DNA of 64,000 nucleotides from Mesorhizobium mediterraneum (GTDB lineage Bacteria > Pseudomonadota > Alphaproteobacteria > Rhizobiales > Rhizobiaceae): the NCBI RefSeq assembly GCF_002284565.1, contig NZ_NPKI01000041.1:62001-126000 (forward strand), read 5' to 3'. Shown here in pieces: positions 17,181-25,790 of the stretch. Every line of letters starts with the position of its first letter. Within the stretch, counting starts at the first letter, position 1. A program made the translations under genes and the position numbers. The notes under the pieces were generated by a model, which saw nothing but the letters and a program-made list of their open reading frames with translations, was not told the DNA's origin and did not search any database.

Positions 17181-18044
17181 ATGCCGCGCATTGCCTATGT
17201 GAACGGGCGCTATGTCGCTCACGGCGACGCTTTCGTCCATATCGAGGACCGCGGCTATCAGTTCGCCGATGGAGTCTACGAGGTTTGCGAGGTGGCGCGC
17301 GGCTTCATCGTCGATATGCCTCGCCATCTCGGACGGCTGAACCGCTCGCTGACCGAATTGTCGATCGACTGGCCGGTCACGCGGGGCGTGTTGCCGATTA
17401 TTTTGCGCGAGGTGGTCCGCCGCAACCATGTCACCGATGGCTTGGTCTATCTTCAGGTGACGCGTGGCGTCGCCAGCCGCGACTTTATTTTCCCGGCGGC
17501 GGGCACGAAGCCGTCGCTGGTGGTGACCGCCAGGAAAGCCGACCCCGCTGCTGCCGCGAAGAGGGCCGAAAGCGGAATCAAGGTTATCACCGTGCCGGAG
17601 AATCGTTGGGACCGGGTCGATATCAAGTCGGTCGGCCTGTTGCCAAATGTGCTCGCCAAGCAGAAGGCCAAGGAAGCCGGCGCCCAGGAGGCCTGGTTCG
17701 TCGATGCCGACGGCACCGTCAAGGAAGGTGGATCGTCGAATGCCTGGATCATCACCAGGGATGGCGTGCTGGTGACGCGTCCGGCCGAGCACGGCATCCT
17801 GCGCGGCATCACCCGCACCACGCTGTTCGATGTGGCCGCCAAGCTCGGCCTGAAGATCGAGGAGCGGGGCTTTTCGGTCGCCGAAGCCAAGGCCGCGCGC
17901 GAGGTTTTCATCAGCTCCGCGACCACGATCGCCATGCCGATCGTGGCGATCGACGGCGCTCCCGTCGCCAACGGCCATCCGGGCTCGATAACACTTTCCT
18001 TGCGGCAAGCCTTTTTTGACGTTGCGGAAAAAAGTCCAGCCTGA
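17181..18044 (+). CDS. Class IV aminotransferase, D-amino acid aminotransferase type
   Basis: The ATG at 17181 gives 287 residues beginning MPRIAYVNGRYVAHGDAFV, the normal N-terminus of the family; a longer upstream frame runs through the palindromic repeat. Class IV features are HIEDRGYQFADGVYEV, the PLP-lysine region DIKSVGLLPNVLAKQKAKE and KEGGSSNAWI. D-alanine aminotransferase interconverts D-amino acids and 2-oxoacids. Branched-chain or aminodeoxychorismate lyase activity cannot be excluded from sequence alone. It lies between ntrX and hfq, a common position in Mesorhizobium-type genomes. Confidence 0.85.
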   Translation: MPRIAYVNGRYVAHGDAFVHIEDRGYQFADGVYEVCEVARGFIVDMPRHLGRLNRSLTELSIDWPVTRGVLPIILREVVRRNHVTDGLVYLQVTRGVASRDFIFPAAGTKPSLVVTARKADPAAAAKRAESGIKVITVPENRWDRVDIKSVGLLPNVLAKQKAKEAGAQEAWFVDADGTVKEGGSSNAWIITRDGVLVTRPAEHGILRGITRTTLFDVAAKLGLKIEERGFSVAEAKAAREVFISSATTIAMPIVAIDGAPVANGHPGSITLSLRQAFFDVAEKSPA

Positions 18045-18121
18045 TAACCGCACAGGTGGAATGAACATCAATATATCTCGTTCTGCTTGTCGTTATTGAC
18101 GGCAAGATGGTGTTTGCGTGC

Positions 18122-18150
18122 TTGACACGTGCCGGGTAATTTGGCGCATT
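18122..18150 (+). promoter_or_regulatory. Possible hfq promoter
   Basis: A perfect TTGACA box at 18122-18127 is followed after 17 bases by CGCATT, a poor -10 match. It lies 40 bases before the hfq start in a 145-base gap after the aminotransferase gene. The -35 box is convincing; the -10 is not. Confidence 0.35.
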
Positions 18151-18189
18151 GAGTTGCAAACCGAAGGGGATCGGCGAAAGACAAGAACA

Positions 18190-18435
18190 ATGGCGGAACG
18201 ATCGCAAAATCTTCAGGACCTGTTCCTGAATTCAGTTCGCAAAAGCAAGAACCCACTCACCATCTTTCTCATCAACGGCGTGAAGCTGACCGGTGTGGTC
18301 ACTTCGTTCGACAATTTCTGTGTTCTGCTGCGTCGAGACGGCCATTCCCAGCTCGTCTACAAGCACGCCATTTCCACGATCATGCCGAGCCAGCCGGTTC
18401 AGATGTTCGATGGTGAGGAAAGCCAGGGCGCCTGA
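18190..18435 (+). CDS. hfq: RNA chaperone Hfq
   Basis: The 81-residue protein begins MAERSQNLQDLFLNSVRKSK and contains the Sm1 motif (LTIFLINGVKLTGVVTSFDN) and the Sm2 motif with the hallmark YKHAIST. It forms a hexamer that helps small RNAs pair with messages; in rhizobia it also affects nitrogen fixation genes. The start was chosen by family length, and the frame stays open upstream. The hflX frame begins at the next base after its stop, an order shared with many proteobacteria. Confidence 0.97.
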   Translation: MAERSQNLQDLFLNSVRKSKNPLTIFLINGVKLTGVVTSFDNFCVLLRRDGHSQLVYKHAISTIMPSQPVQMFDGEESQGA

Positions 18436-19827
18436 TTGGCACGTAGGAAAGACGCGGACCGCAGCGTTCGCGAAAAATCAGCATATCAGCCGGGGACGGA
18501 AGCCGAAGGCCCGACCCGGGCTGTGGTTATCGTGCCTGTGCTTACCCGCCAGCCGCGCAGCGACGAAGACACGAATCGTCCGCGCTTGACGCGTTCCGCC
18601 GAGGCCCGCCACAACGAGGCGGTTGGCCTTGCCCAAGCCATTGACCTCGACCCGATCCATACCGCGGTGGTGACCGTCAACGATCCGCGCCCGGCGACCT
18701 TGCTCGGCAGCGGCAAGGTCGCGGAGTTCGCCGAGATCGTCAAACAGGGCCATGCCGAACTGGTCATTGTCGACCATCCGCTGACGCCGGTGCAGCAGCG
18801 CAATCTGGAAAAAGAGTTGAACGCCAAAGTGCTGGATCGCACCGGGCTGATCCTGGAGATTTTCGGCGAGCGCGCGCGGACCAAGGAAGGCACGCTGCAG
18901 GTTGATCTTGCGCACCTCAACTATCAGAAGGGCCGGCTCGTGCGAAGCTGGACTCACCTCGAGCGCCAGCGCGGCGGCGCTGGCTTTCTCGGCGGCCCTG
19001 GCGAAACGCAGATCGAATCGGATCGCCGCGCCCTGCAGGACAAGATCAAGAAGCTGAAGCTCGAGTTGGAAACAGTGCGGCGCACCCGTGACCTGCACCG
19101 CGCCAAGCGCAAGAAGGTGCCTTTCCCGGTGGTGGCGATCGTCGGCTACACCAATGCCGGCAAGTCGACGCTGTTCAACAAACTGACCGGAGCAGGGGTG
19201 CTGGCCGAGGACATGTTGTTTGCCACGCTCGACCCGACACTGCGTCGGGTGCGGCTGCCGCACGGCACGCCGGTCATCCTTTCGGACACGGTCGGTTTCA
19301 TTTCGGACCTGCCGACGCATCTGATCGCGGCCTTCCGGGCCACGCTGGAAGAGGTGGTCGAGGCCGATCTCGTCATCCATCTGCGCGATATTTCGGACCC
19401 CGACACGGCCGCCCAGGCCGAGGATGTCGAGCGGATCCTTGCCGATCTCGGCGTCGATGCCGGCGACAGCAAGCGCGTCATCGAAGTGTGGAACAAGATT
19501 GACCTGCTCGACGAAGGCAACAGGGCTCGGCTTCTTGCCGATGGCGCCGATGGCAACAAGACGCCGCCGATTGCCATATCGGCCGCCACCGGCGAGGGCA
19601 TCGATGTGCTGAAGGCGATCATTGAGACAAGAGTTTCAGGCGAGCTGGAAACGCTGACCATCACGCTCAAGCCTGAGCAGCTCGGGCTCGTCGACTGGCT
19701 CTACCGCAATGGCGACGTCGTCTCGCGCACCGACAATGAAGATGGCGGCGTGACCGTCGCGCTCAAGGCGACGCAAAGCGCGCATGAAGAGATAGAAAGC
19801 CGATTGCACCGTAAAAACAACGGATAG
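18436..19827 (+). CDS. hflX: GTPase HflX
   Basis: The 463-residue protein starts with TTG directly after the hfq stop codon. It has the HflX N-terminal domain (GSGKVAEFAEI, GQ-like GGAGFLGGPGETQIE), a coiled-coil linker of about residues 185-215, and a GTPase domain with G1 GYTNAGKST, G3 DTVGF and G4 NKID. HflX binds the ribosome and is known to split stalled ribosomes after heat stress. No better start lies nearby, although a later GTG would still leave most of the domain intact. Confidence 0.94.
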   Translation: MARRKDADRSVREKSAYQPGTEAEGPTRAVVIVPVLTRQPRSDEDTNRPRLTRSAEARHNEAVGLAQAIDLDPIHTAVVTVNDPRPATLLGSGKVAEFAEIVKQGHAELVIVDHPLTPVQQRNLEKELNAKVLDRTGLILEIFGERARTKEGTLQVDLAHLNYQKGRLVRSWTHLERQRGGAGFLGGPGETQIESDRRALQDKIKKLKLELETVRRTRDLHRAKRKKVPFPVVAIVGYTNAGKSTLFNKLTGAGVLAEDMLFATLDPTLRRVRLPHGTPVILSDTVGFISDLPTHLIAAFRATLEEVVEADLVIHLRDISDPDTAAQAEDVERILADLGVDAGDSKRVIEVWNKIDLLDEGNRARLLADGADGNKTPPIAISAATGEGIDVLKAIIETRVSGELETLTITLKPEQLGLVDWLYRNGDVVSRTDNEDGGVTVALKATQSAHEEIESRLHRKNNG

Positions 19828-19833
19828 TCGCTG

Positions 19834-20658
19834 TTACTTCGCGCTCTTGGCTTGCTGCCAAAACGCCTCCATCTCGTCGAGCGAGGCCTTTTCCAGCGTG
19901 TTTCCGGACGCTTCCAGCGCTTGCTCGACGTAGTGGAACCGCGACCGGAATTTCTCGTTGGTGCCGCTGAGCGCCGCTTCGGAATCGACCTTGAGATGAC
20001 GCCCGAGATTGACGACGGCAAACAGCATGTCGCCGAACTCGTCCTTGATCGAAGCCGTATCGCCCTTGGCCAAGGCCTCGCGCAACTCGCCGATCTCTTC
20101 CTCTATCTTGTCGAGGATCGGCGTGGCCTCGCTCCAGTCGAAGCCGACGCGGGCAGCTTTCTCCTGCAGCTTGAGCGCCCGGGTCAAAGCGGGCAGGGCG
20201 ACCGGTACGCTGTCCAGAAAACCCTTGCCGTGATCCTCCGGATCGTGCCCGCGGGCGAGGCGGGCGCTGCGTTTCTCAGCCTTCTCCTCGGCCTTGATCT
20301 TTTCCCACATACCCTTGGCCATGCCGGCGCTGCGCGCCTTCTCATCGCCGAAGACATGCGGGTGGCGGCGGATCATTTTCGTGGTGATGGCCTGGACCAC
20401 GTCGCCAAAAGCGAATTCACCAGCCTCCTCGGCCATCTGCGCGTGGTAGACGACCTGCAGCAGAAGGTCGCCGAGCTCGTCGCGCAGATCGTCCAGGTCG
20501 CCGCGCGCGATGGCGTCCGCCACCTCGTAGGCTTCCTCGATCGTGTAAGGCGCGATGGTCGAGAAATCCTGCTCGATGTCCCACGGACAGCCGGTTTCCG
20601 GGGCCCGCAGCGCCGCCATGATCTCAATCAGCCGGGAAATGTCCTTCGAAGGTTTCAT
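19834..20658 (-). CDS. mazG: Nucleoside triphosphate pyrophosphohydrolase MazG
   Basis: The 274-residue protein contains two MazG domains. The first has the metal-binding pattern EEAYEVADAI and DELGDLLLQVVYHA, and the second has EEEIGELREAL with DEFGDMLFAVVNLGRH. It hydrolyses NTPs to NMP and pyrophosphate, a house-cleaning role. It is convergent with hflX; the stop codons are six bases apart with no evident terminator between them. Confidence 0.94.
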   Translation of the reverse strand: MKPSKDISRLIEIMAALRAPETGCPWDIEQDFSTIAPYTIEEAYEVADAIARGDLDDLRDELGDLLLQVVYHAQMAEEAGEFAFGDVVQAITTKMIRRHPHVFGDEKARSAGMAKGMWEKIKAEEKAEKRSARLARGHDPEDHGKGFLDSVPVALPALTRALKLQEKAARVGFDWSEATPILDKIEEEIGELREALAKGDTASIKDEFGDMLFAVVNLGRHLKVDSEAALSGTNEKFRSRFHYVEQALEASGNTLEKASLDEMEAFWQQAKSAK

Positions 20659-20742
20659 CGGCCGGATGCTAGCCTGCGTCCGACCGCGTAGCCAACGCCG
20701 TCGGACGGCGAGGGGCGATTGTCCACAGCGCTGCTCAACGCC

Positions 20743-21927
20743 TCAGTCGAGCACGGAGACGATCGCCTTGGCGAGCGCGTCCATACCGTCTTCCGGCAGA
20801 CCGGCGACATTGATGCGGCTGTCACCGACCATATAGACGCCGTGCTCGGCGCGCAGCCGCTCGACCTGCGCTTCGGACAGGCCAAGCCGGGAAAACATGC
20901 CGCGATGGCTGGCGACGAAATCGAAGCGATCGGAATTGGACTGCCGCCGCAGCGCTTCGGCGAACTGCACCCGAAGCCGCAGCATGCGCAGGCGCATCTC
21001 CTCTAGCTCCGCTTCCCAGTCGGCGCGCAGCGTGGCGTCTTCAAGCACAGTGCGCACCGCGGCCGCGCCATGGTCCGGCGGCATCGAGTACATGGCGCGC
21101 GCCGCCGACAGCATCTGGCTCATTGCCACATCCGCCTGCGCGCCGTCTTTAGCCAGGATCATCGCCGCGCCGACACGGTCGCGATACACGGCAAAGTTTT
21201 TCGAGCAGCTCGAGGCAACGACCATCTCCGGAACTTTTTCAGCCAGCAGGCGCAAGCCGGCGGCGTCTGCGTCCAGGCCTTCGCCAAAGCCCTGATAAGC
21301 AATGTCGACAAACGGCAGCAGGCCGCGCTCGACGACAAGGTCGGCTATTTCAGCCCACTGCGCGATGTCCAGATTGGCGCCTGTCGGATTGTGGCAGCAA
21401 CCATGCAGCAGCACTACGTCGCCGCTCTTGGCGGTCGCCAGCGCGCTCATCATGTCGGCGAAGCAAACAGCACCTGAGGCAGCGTCGAAATAGGGATATT
21501 CGCGTATCTGCAAGCCGGCGGCGCGCATCACCGGCATGTGGTTCGGCCATGTCGGGTCCGACAGCCAGATCGTTGCGTCCGATCGCGTCCTCTTGAGCAG
21601 CTCAGCCACCAGCCGCAGCGCGCCTGAGCCGCCGGGCGCCTGCGCCGCACGTATGCGTGTAAGCTCGGCCGCAGGGCCAAAGACCAGCCTCGCCATCGCC
21701 GTGTTGAAGCCGGTATCGCCGGCAAGGCCGAGATAGGTCTTGGTATCCTGGCTCTGCAGCAATCGCTTTTCGGCTTCGCGCACGGCGCGCATCACCGGCG
21801 TCTTGCCATCGCGATCCTTGTAGACGCCGACGCCGAGGTCGACCTTGTCGGGGCGGGGATCGGCGCGATAGAGGCCAATCAAAGCAAGGATCTTGTCGGC
21901 TGGGGTAGGCTGAAGATCTTCAAACAT
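20743..21927 (-). CDS. Aromatic/aspartate aminotransferase (class I)
   Basis: The 394-residue protein shows class I aminotransferase features. These are the N-terminal LIGLYRADPRPDKVDLGVGVYKD, the pyridine-binding HGCCHNPTGANL, and the PLP lysine in SCSKNFAVYRDRVGA. That pattern is shared by E. coli AspC and TyrB, so it transfers amino groups between aspartate or aromatic amino acids and 2-oxoacids. Which substrate dominates is not readable here. It lies downstream of opgC in the same direction after a 180-base gap holding nothing I recognise, so co-transcription is uncertain. Confidence 0.9.
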   Translation of the reverse strand: MFEDLQPTPADKILALIGLYRADPRPDKVDLGVGVYKDRDGKTPVMRAVREAEKRLLQSQDTKTYLGLAGDTGFNTAMARLVFGPAAELTRIRAAQAPGGSGALRLVAELLKRTRSDATIWLSDPTWPNHMPVMRAAGLQIREYPYFDAASGAVCFADMMSALATAKSGDVVLLHGCCHNPTGANLDIAQWAEIADLVVERGLLPFVDIAYQGFGEGLDADAAGLRLLAEKVPEMVVASSCSKNFAVYRDRVGAAMILAKDGAQADVAMSQMLSAARAMYSMPPDHGAAAVRTVLEDATLRADWEAELEEMRLRMLRLRVQFAEALRRQSNSDRFDFVASHRGMFSRLGLSEAQVERLRAEHGVYMVGDSRINVAGLPEDGMDALAKAIVSVLD

Positions 21928-22107
21928 CGGCGCGGTTCCGTTGGCGGCGGAGTGATACGCAAATCGGCCGTGCTGCGCCAGCGGTTTTCATTTGCGCCAA
22001 GTTGAAAACCGCCAACCGGGACTGGACATAGAAATCCATAGCGTGCCTCGAGGAGAGGCTCGCACCCGGCGAAAGGCCTTGATGGCACGGCGCGTCGCGC
22101 CGTTCTA

Positions 22108-23274
22108 TCACGCTGGCTTGAGGGCAGCAGACGGCAAGGCAGCGGCAGGTTGCTGCTTCTTGGCACCCCAACCGATCCGCGGCAACCATTCGAGGTAGTA
22201 GGCGAAGCCGAACTGCAGCGCGATGCCTGTCGTGATCAGGATCGTGTCGTAGAGCAACCCGCCTGGGCTGACGACCTTCATGACCTGCGCAATCATGGCG
22301 AGGATCGTTCCGGCGATGAAGACCGGCAGCGAATGCTTGCCGAGAACCGCGAGCGGGTGTCCGGGCCTGGTCCTCGCCAGGTTGGAAAGCGCCGGGAGCG
22401 TCACGATCAGATAGGCGATCGCCAGAATGTGCATGAGCCGCGACAGCGACAGGAATGTCTTATCGAAACCGGTCAGCACGGTAGGCAGGCCGGAGGCCGT
22501 CTCGATGCCCCACAGCGGCAGCCGCACCCAAATCAGCGCGCCGACCAGATACCCGACGGCCGCGCTCGTCATCATCCAGTTGAAGCGGATTTCGCCGCCG
22601 CGCTTGACATGCAGCATGCCGGCGATCCCGATGACAAACAGAAATTGCCAGGAGAGCGGGTTCAGGAACCAGAAGCCGTCGCCGGGAAAATTCGAAGGCG
22701 CGATCTGGAAAATGCCGGCGATGAGCCAGAGGGCAGCGGACGCAGCGAGCATCAGCCGCAGGCTGAACGTGCCGATCCACAGGAAAAGCGGCATCATCAG
22801 AAGCACCACGGCATACATGGAAAGAATGTTGTTGTAGCCGATCTGATGCCCGAGCGCGGCGATGCCGAGCAGCGCTTCCGGCGTGTCCTCGATGATCATC
22901 TGGATGTTGATCAGCTTCAAAAGATCGGGCCGCGAGAAATGCAGTGCAGCTGCCGAGAAGATCGCCAGCGTCGCCACGGTGGTCATGACGTGGGTGACAT
23001 AGAGGACACCCGCGCGCCGCCAGGCCTTCAGGGTGATGAGCAACCGGTTTCCCGGCCGGAACTTCTGTCCGTAGGCGAGCCCGACAGCGATACCAGAAAT
23101 CAGCACGAAGGCTTCGGCCGAATCGGAAAAGCCGAAATTCTTGTGCGTGAAATACTCGAAGACCGTCCCGGGCACATGGTTGACGAAGATCGTCAGTAGC
23201 GCTAGCGCGCGGAAGACATCGATGCGGGTATCCCGCTGGGTTGGCGCATTACCTGTCGTGTCGGGGCTTGTCAT
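22108..23274 (-). CDS. opgC: OpgC family acyltransferase (periplasmic glucan succinylation)
   Basis: The start at 23274 gives 388 residues beginning MTSPDTTGNAPTQRDTRID; about 45 upstream in-frame residues are not family-like. After RIDVFRALALLTIFVNHVPG the protein has about ten membrane helices, as in the OpgC/acyltransferase-3 group. OpgC adds succinyl groups to osmoregulated periplasmic glucans, which in rhizobia are cyclic beta-glucans important in low osmolarity and in the plant interaction. The function is inferred from family; related membrane acyltransferases have other substrates. Confidence 0.85.
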   Translation of the reverse strand: MTSPDTTGNAPTQRDTRIDVFRALALLTIFVNHVPGTVFEYFTHKNFGFSDSAEAFVLISGIAVGLAYGQKFRPGNRLLITLKAWRRAGVLYVTHVMTTVATLAIFSAAALHFSRPDLLKLINIQMIIEDTPEALLGIAALGHQIGYNNILSMYAVVLLMMPLFLWIGTFSLRLMLAASAALWLIAGIFQIAPSNFPGDGFWFLNPLSWQFLFVIGIAGMLHVKRGGEIRFNWMMTSAAVGYLVGALIWVRLPLWGIETASGLPTVLTGFDKTFLSLSRLMHILAIAYLIVTLPALSNLARTRPGHPLAVLGKHSLPVFIAGTILAMIAQVMKVVSPGGLLYDTILITTGIALQFGFAYYLEWLPRIGWGAKKQQPAAALPSAALKPA

Positions 23275-23626
23275 ATCGGGTCGATAATTCGTGGAACAAA
23301 GCGGGCCCAAAGGACCGTCGGCGAAGGGAAGATTCGGCGGTGAATGTTTCCTGCCTATAACTCGCAAGTGCCCCGAAAAAGATGACACCTTCGCGATTTT
23401 CCGCGTCACAAATTAATTCACGTGTAAACATCGAAATCCCCGGCGCCGCTAAGCCGCACGGCGAATTGTGGCGGCTGAGGGGAGGGCCGCTCGGTCGCGG
23501 ACAAAGAAGCCGCACGCGCGATGGTGAGGCATTGCACCGTTATGTCTGACCTTCCCGGATCGCAAAAAATTCAAAGAGCGGGATTAAAAACCTGCCATGC
23601 TCCGTAAACAGGACATGAGAGGGTCG
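23275..23626. other. Intergenic region between opgC and the sigma factor gene
   Basis: About 350 bases separate the divergent opgC and sigma factor genes. No protein or RNA gene is supported. The segment must hold promoters for both directions, but no convincing consensus was found. One GGAAC at 23292 is followed after 17 bases by CCGT, which is not an EcfG match. Confidence 0.5.
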
Positions 23627-24145
23627 ATGCCACGCTTCGATATCATAGGACAGCTTGGTTCCCTGCGGCGCTACGCGCGTTCGCTAACGCGCGACAGCGC
23701 CGAGGCAGAGGATCTGGTGCATGACGCGCTGGTGCGCGCCTATGAGCGGCGCGGCACCTTCCGATCCGGCGGAAACCTGCGCGCATGGCTGCTGTCGATC
23801 GTCCACAACGCTTTCATTGACGGCTTGCGGTCCCGCAAGTCTGAAGCGGCGCGCGTCGAGCAGGCCGGGTATCTTGCCGACGCCAGTATGCAGGCTCCCC
23901 AGGAGCATTCCGTCCGCTTGGCGCAGGTGCGCGAAGCCTTTTTCAAATTGCCGGAAGAGCAGCGCTCGGCGCTGCATCTCGTCGCCATCGAGGGACTTAC
24001 CTACAGCCAGGCGGCCGAGGCCAGCGGCGTGCCGTTGGGAACGCTGATGTCGCGCATCGGCCGGGCGCGGGCGGCGCTCCGTGAGATGGAGGACAAATTG
24101 CCGGCGCGTGTGAAAAGCCACCTCAGGATCGTGGGAGGCCCGTGA
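23627..24145 (+). CDS. ECF-type RNA polymerase sigma factor
   Basis: The chosen ATG at 23627 gives 172 residues; in-frame ATGs at 23597 and 23615 would add 10 or 4. Region 2 is clear (QLGSLRRYARSLTRDSAEAEDLVHDALVRAYE and NLRAWLLSIVHNAFID), as is region 4 (LPEEQRSALHLVAIEGLTYSQAAEASGVPLGTLMSRIGRAR). Such factors redirect RNA polymerase to a small regulon. The downstream gene overlaps it and looks like its membrane anti-sigma factor. It is shorter than typical EcfG and lacks the PhyR-NepR genes nearby, so I treat it as a separate ECF group. Confidence 0.9.
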   Translation: MPRFDIIGQLGSLRRYARSLTRDSAEAEDLVHDALVRAYERRGTFRSGGNLRAWLLSIVHNAFIDGLRSRKSEAARVEQAGYLADASMQAPQEHSVRLAQVREAFFKLPEEQRSALHLVAIEGLTYSQAAEASGVPLGTLMSRIGRARAALREMEDKLPARVKSHLRIVGGP

Positions 24146-24927
24146 TGTCTGCGATGAACGAACTGCGCGACCCGGTGACCGATGCCGATCTCGACGCCTA
24201 TGTCGACGACCAGCTGGACGTTGCCCGCCGCATCGAGGTCGAGGCATTTCTTTCCGCCCGTCCGGAGGCCGCCGCTCGCGTGATGTCCGACCTCAGGACG
24301 CGCGACGAACTGCGCGTGGCACTTGCCGGATCCAAGGGCATGGCGCGGCCGGCAACGGCCGACGCGGCGCGGCGGCTGGAACGCGGGCTGGCCCGGGGTC
24401 GCGTGTTAGGCACGTTGCGCCGGGCTGCGGCAGTCGCAGTCCTGCTGACCGCGGGCTGGCTGGCGAACGGCATCGTCGGGCCGATATCGGTGACGAAGGT
24501 CGTCGCCTCGACACAGCCGCCCGCCTATCTGGAGGAGGCGATCCGGGCACATGGGACGACAATCATGCGCGAGGCCATGTCATCCCAGCCTGAAGCGCCT
24601 GACTACGATGCGGACGAAATCCGCGCCGCCACGGCGATCGTCATGCCGTCGCTGCCAAAGGACTGGAAGGTTCGTGACGTCCAGATTTATCCGTCGCGGT
24701 TCGGCCCGAGCGTCGAGATGGCTGTCGAAACAAGGGACCTGGGACTGGTCTCGCTCTTCGCGATCAGGCCCGGAACGTTCGACGTGGTCAAGCCGACCGC
24801 CGCCCCCTCTGGCGAAATTTCCTCGGCCTATTTCCAGATCGGCGAAGTCGCCTACGCGGTCGTCGCCCGAAGCGGTATCCGCGATCTCGATCGCACCGCC
24901 GAGACGCTCGCCAAAACGCTTTACTGA
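24145..24927 (+). CDS. Probable membrane anti-sigma factor
   Basis: The ATG at 24145 shares one base with the sigma factor stop (TGATG); a GTG three bases earlier is also possible. The 260-residue protein starts with an anti-sigma-like helical segment (DADLDAYVDDQLDVARRIEVEAFL), has one membrane helix near residues 95-112 (AAAVAVLLTAGWLANGIVG) and a periplasmic-side domain of about 145 residues. This layout and the overlap with the ECF gene indicate an anti-sigma factor holding the sigma factor at the membrane. No zinc-binding HxxxCxxC motif is visible, so it is not a ZAS-type protein. Confidence 0.85.
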   Translation: MSAMNELRDPVTDADLDAYVDDQLDVARRIEVEAFLSARPEAAARVMSDLRTRDELRVALAGSKGMARPATADAARRLERGLARGRVLGTLRRAAAVAVLLTAGWLANGIVGPISVTKVVASTQPPAYLEEAIRAHGTTIMREAMSSQPEAPDYDADEIRAATAIVMPSLPKDWKVRDVQIYPSRFGPSVEMAVETRDLGLVSLFAIRPGTFDVVKPTAAPSGEISSAYFQIGEVAYAVVARSGIRDLDRTAETLAKTLY

Positions 24928-24948
24928 CCCTCACCAAGGAGAACTCGC

Positions 24949-25665
24949 ATGAATACCCCCAATCTAGGATACCGCACGGGCGTCGGAGCCCAAACCGGGG
25001 CCGTCTTCGACGAAGGCCTGCGCAAGCACATGCTGCGCGTCTACAACTACATGGGAGTCGGCCTCGTCGTTACGGGCGTGATCGCCTTCATAGTGGCGTC
25101 TACGCCAGCCCTCTACGTCCCGATATTTTCCACTCCGCTGAAGTGGGTGGTGATGTTGGCGCCGCTCGCCTTCGTGCTGCTGTTCTCGTTCAAGATGCAG
25201 ACGATGTCGGCGGCCGGCGCCCAAGCGATGTTTTGGGCATTCTGTGCGGTGATGGGCCTGTCTCTGGCCTCCGTGTTCCTGGTCTTCACCGGCACGAGCA
25301 TCGCGCGCACCTTCTTCATCGCCGCCACCATGTTCGGCGCCACCAGCCTTTACGGCTACACGACCAAACGCGACCTGACCCAGTTCTCGTCCTTCCTGAT
25401 CATGGGCCTGATCGGCGTGGTGATTGCCAGCATCGTCAACATCTTTCTCGGCTCGACTGCGCTCCAGTTCGCCATTTCGGTGATCGGCATCGCCGTCTTC
25501 ATCGGTCTCACCGCCTGGGATACGCAGACGATCAAGGAGCAGTTTGCGGAGAATTTTGGTGCGGAATCGCAGCAGAAGCTAGCCGTCTTCGGTGCATTCT
25601 CGCTCTATCTGAACTTCATCAACATCTTCCAGTTGCTGCTGAACTTCACCGGCGAGCGCGAATAG
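24949..25665 (+). CDS. Bax inhibitor-1/YccA family membrane protein
   Basis: The 238-residue protein has seven hydrophobic helices and the family pattern RKHMLRVYNYMGVGLVVTG, FAISVIGIAVFIGLTAWDTQ and LYLNFINIFQLLLNFTGERE. Homologues form a pH-sensitive calcium leak or bind membrane proteases (YccA with FtsH). A strong AAGGAG ribosome site precedes the ATG. It lies 21 bases after the anti-sigma gene, so it may belong to the sigma factor's operon and respond to the same membrane stress. Confidence 0.93.
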   Translation: MNTPNLGYRTGVGAQTGAVFDEGLRKHMLRVYNYMGVGLVVTGVIAFIVASTPALYVPIFSTPLKWVVMLAPLAFVLLFSFKMQTMSAAGAQAMFWAFCAVMGLSLASVFLVFTGTSIARTFFIAATMFGATSLYGYTTKRDLTQFSSFLIMGLIGVVIASIVNIFLGSTALQFAISVIGIAVFIGLTAWDTQTIKEQFAENFGAESQQKLAVFGAFSLYLNFINIFQLLLNFTGERE

Positions 25666-25679
25666 CTGCGTCAAATCAA

Positions 25680-25719
25680 ATGCATGTCGCGGCAGCGGTT
25701 TTGAAGCAGCGACATGCAT
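25680..25719. repeat. Inverted repeat after the Bax inhibitor gene
   Basis: ATGCATGTCGC at 25680-25690 is the exact reverse complement of 25709-25719, with an 18-base loop. It begins 14 bases after the upstream stop codon and may act as a factor-dependent terminator or RNA stabiliser, since no T-run follows. It also resembles, from memory, a dispersed intergenic repeat seen in Mesorhizobium genomes. Confidence 0.65.
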
Positions 25720-25790
25720 AAATAGGGACGTAGAGCGCGCCGCGAGAATGTCCTGGACGCGGCGCGCGCAAATGACCGGAGTTGCTTCCC

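Noticed and set aside
23292..23318. EcfG promoter for the sigma factor gene
   Set aside because: GGAAC is followed after 17 bases by CCGT, not CGTT, and the distance to the start is over 300 bases.
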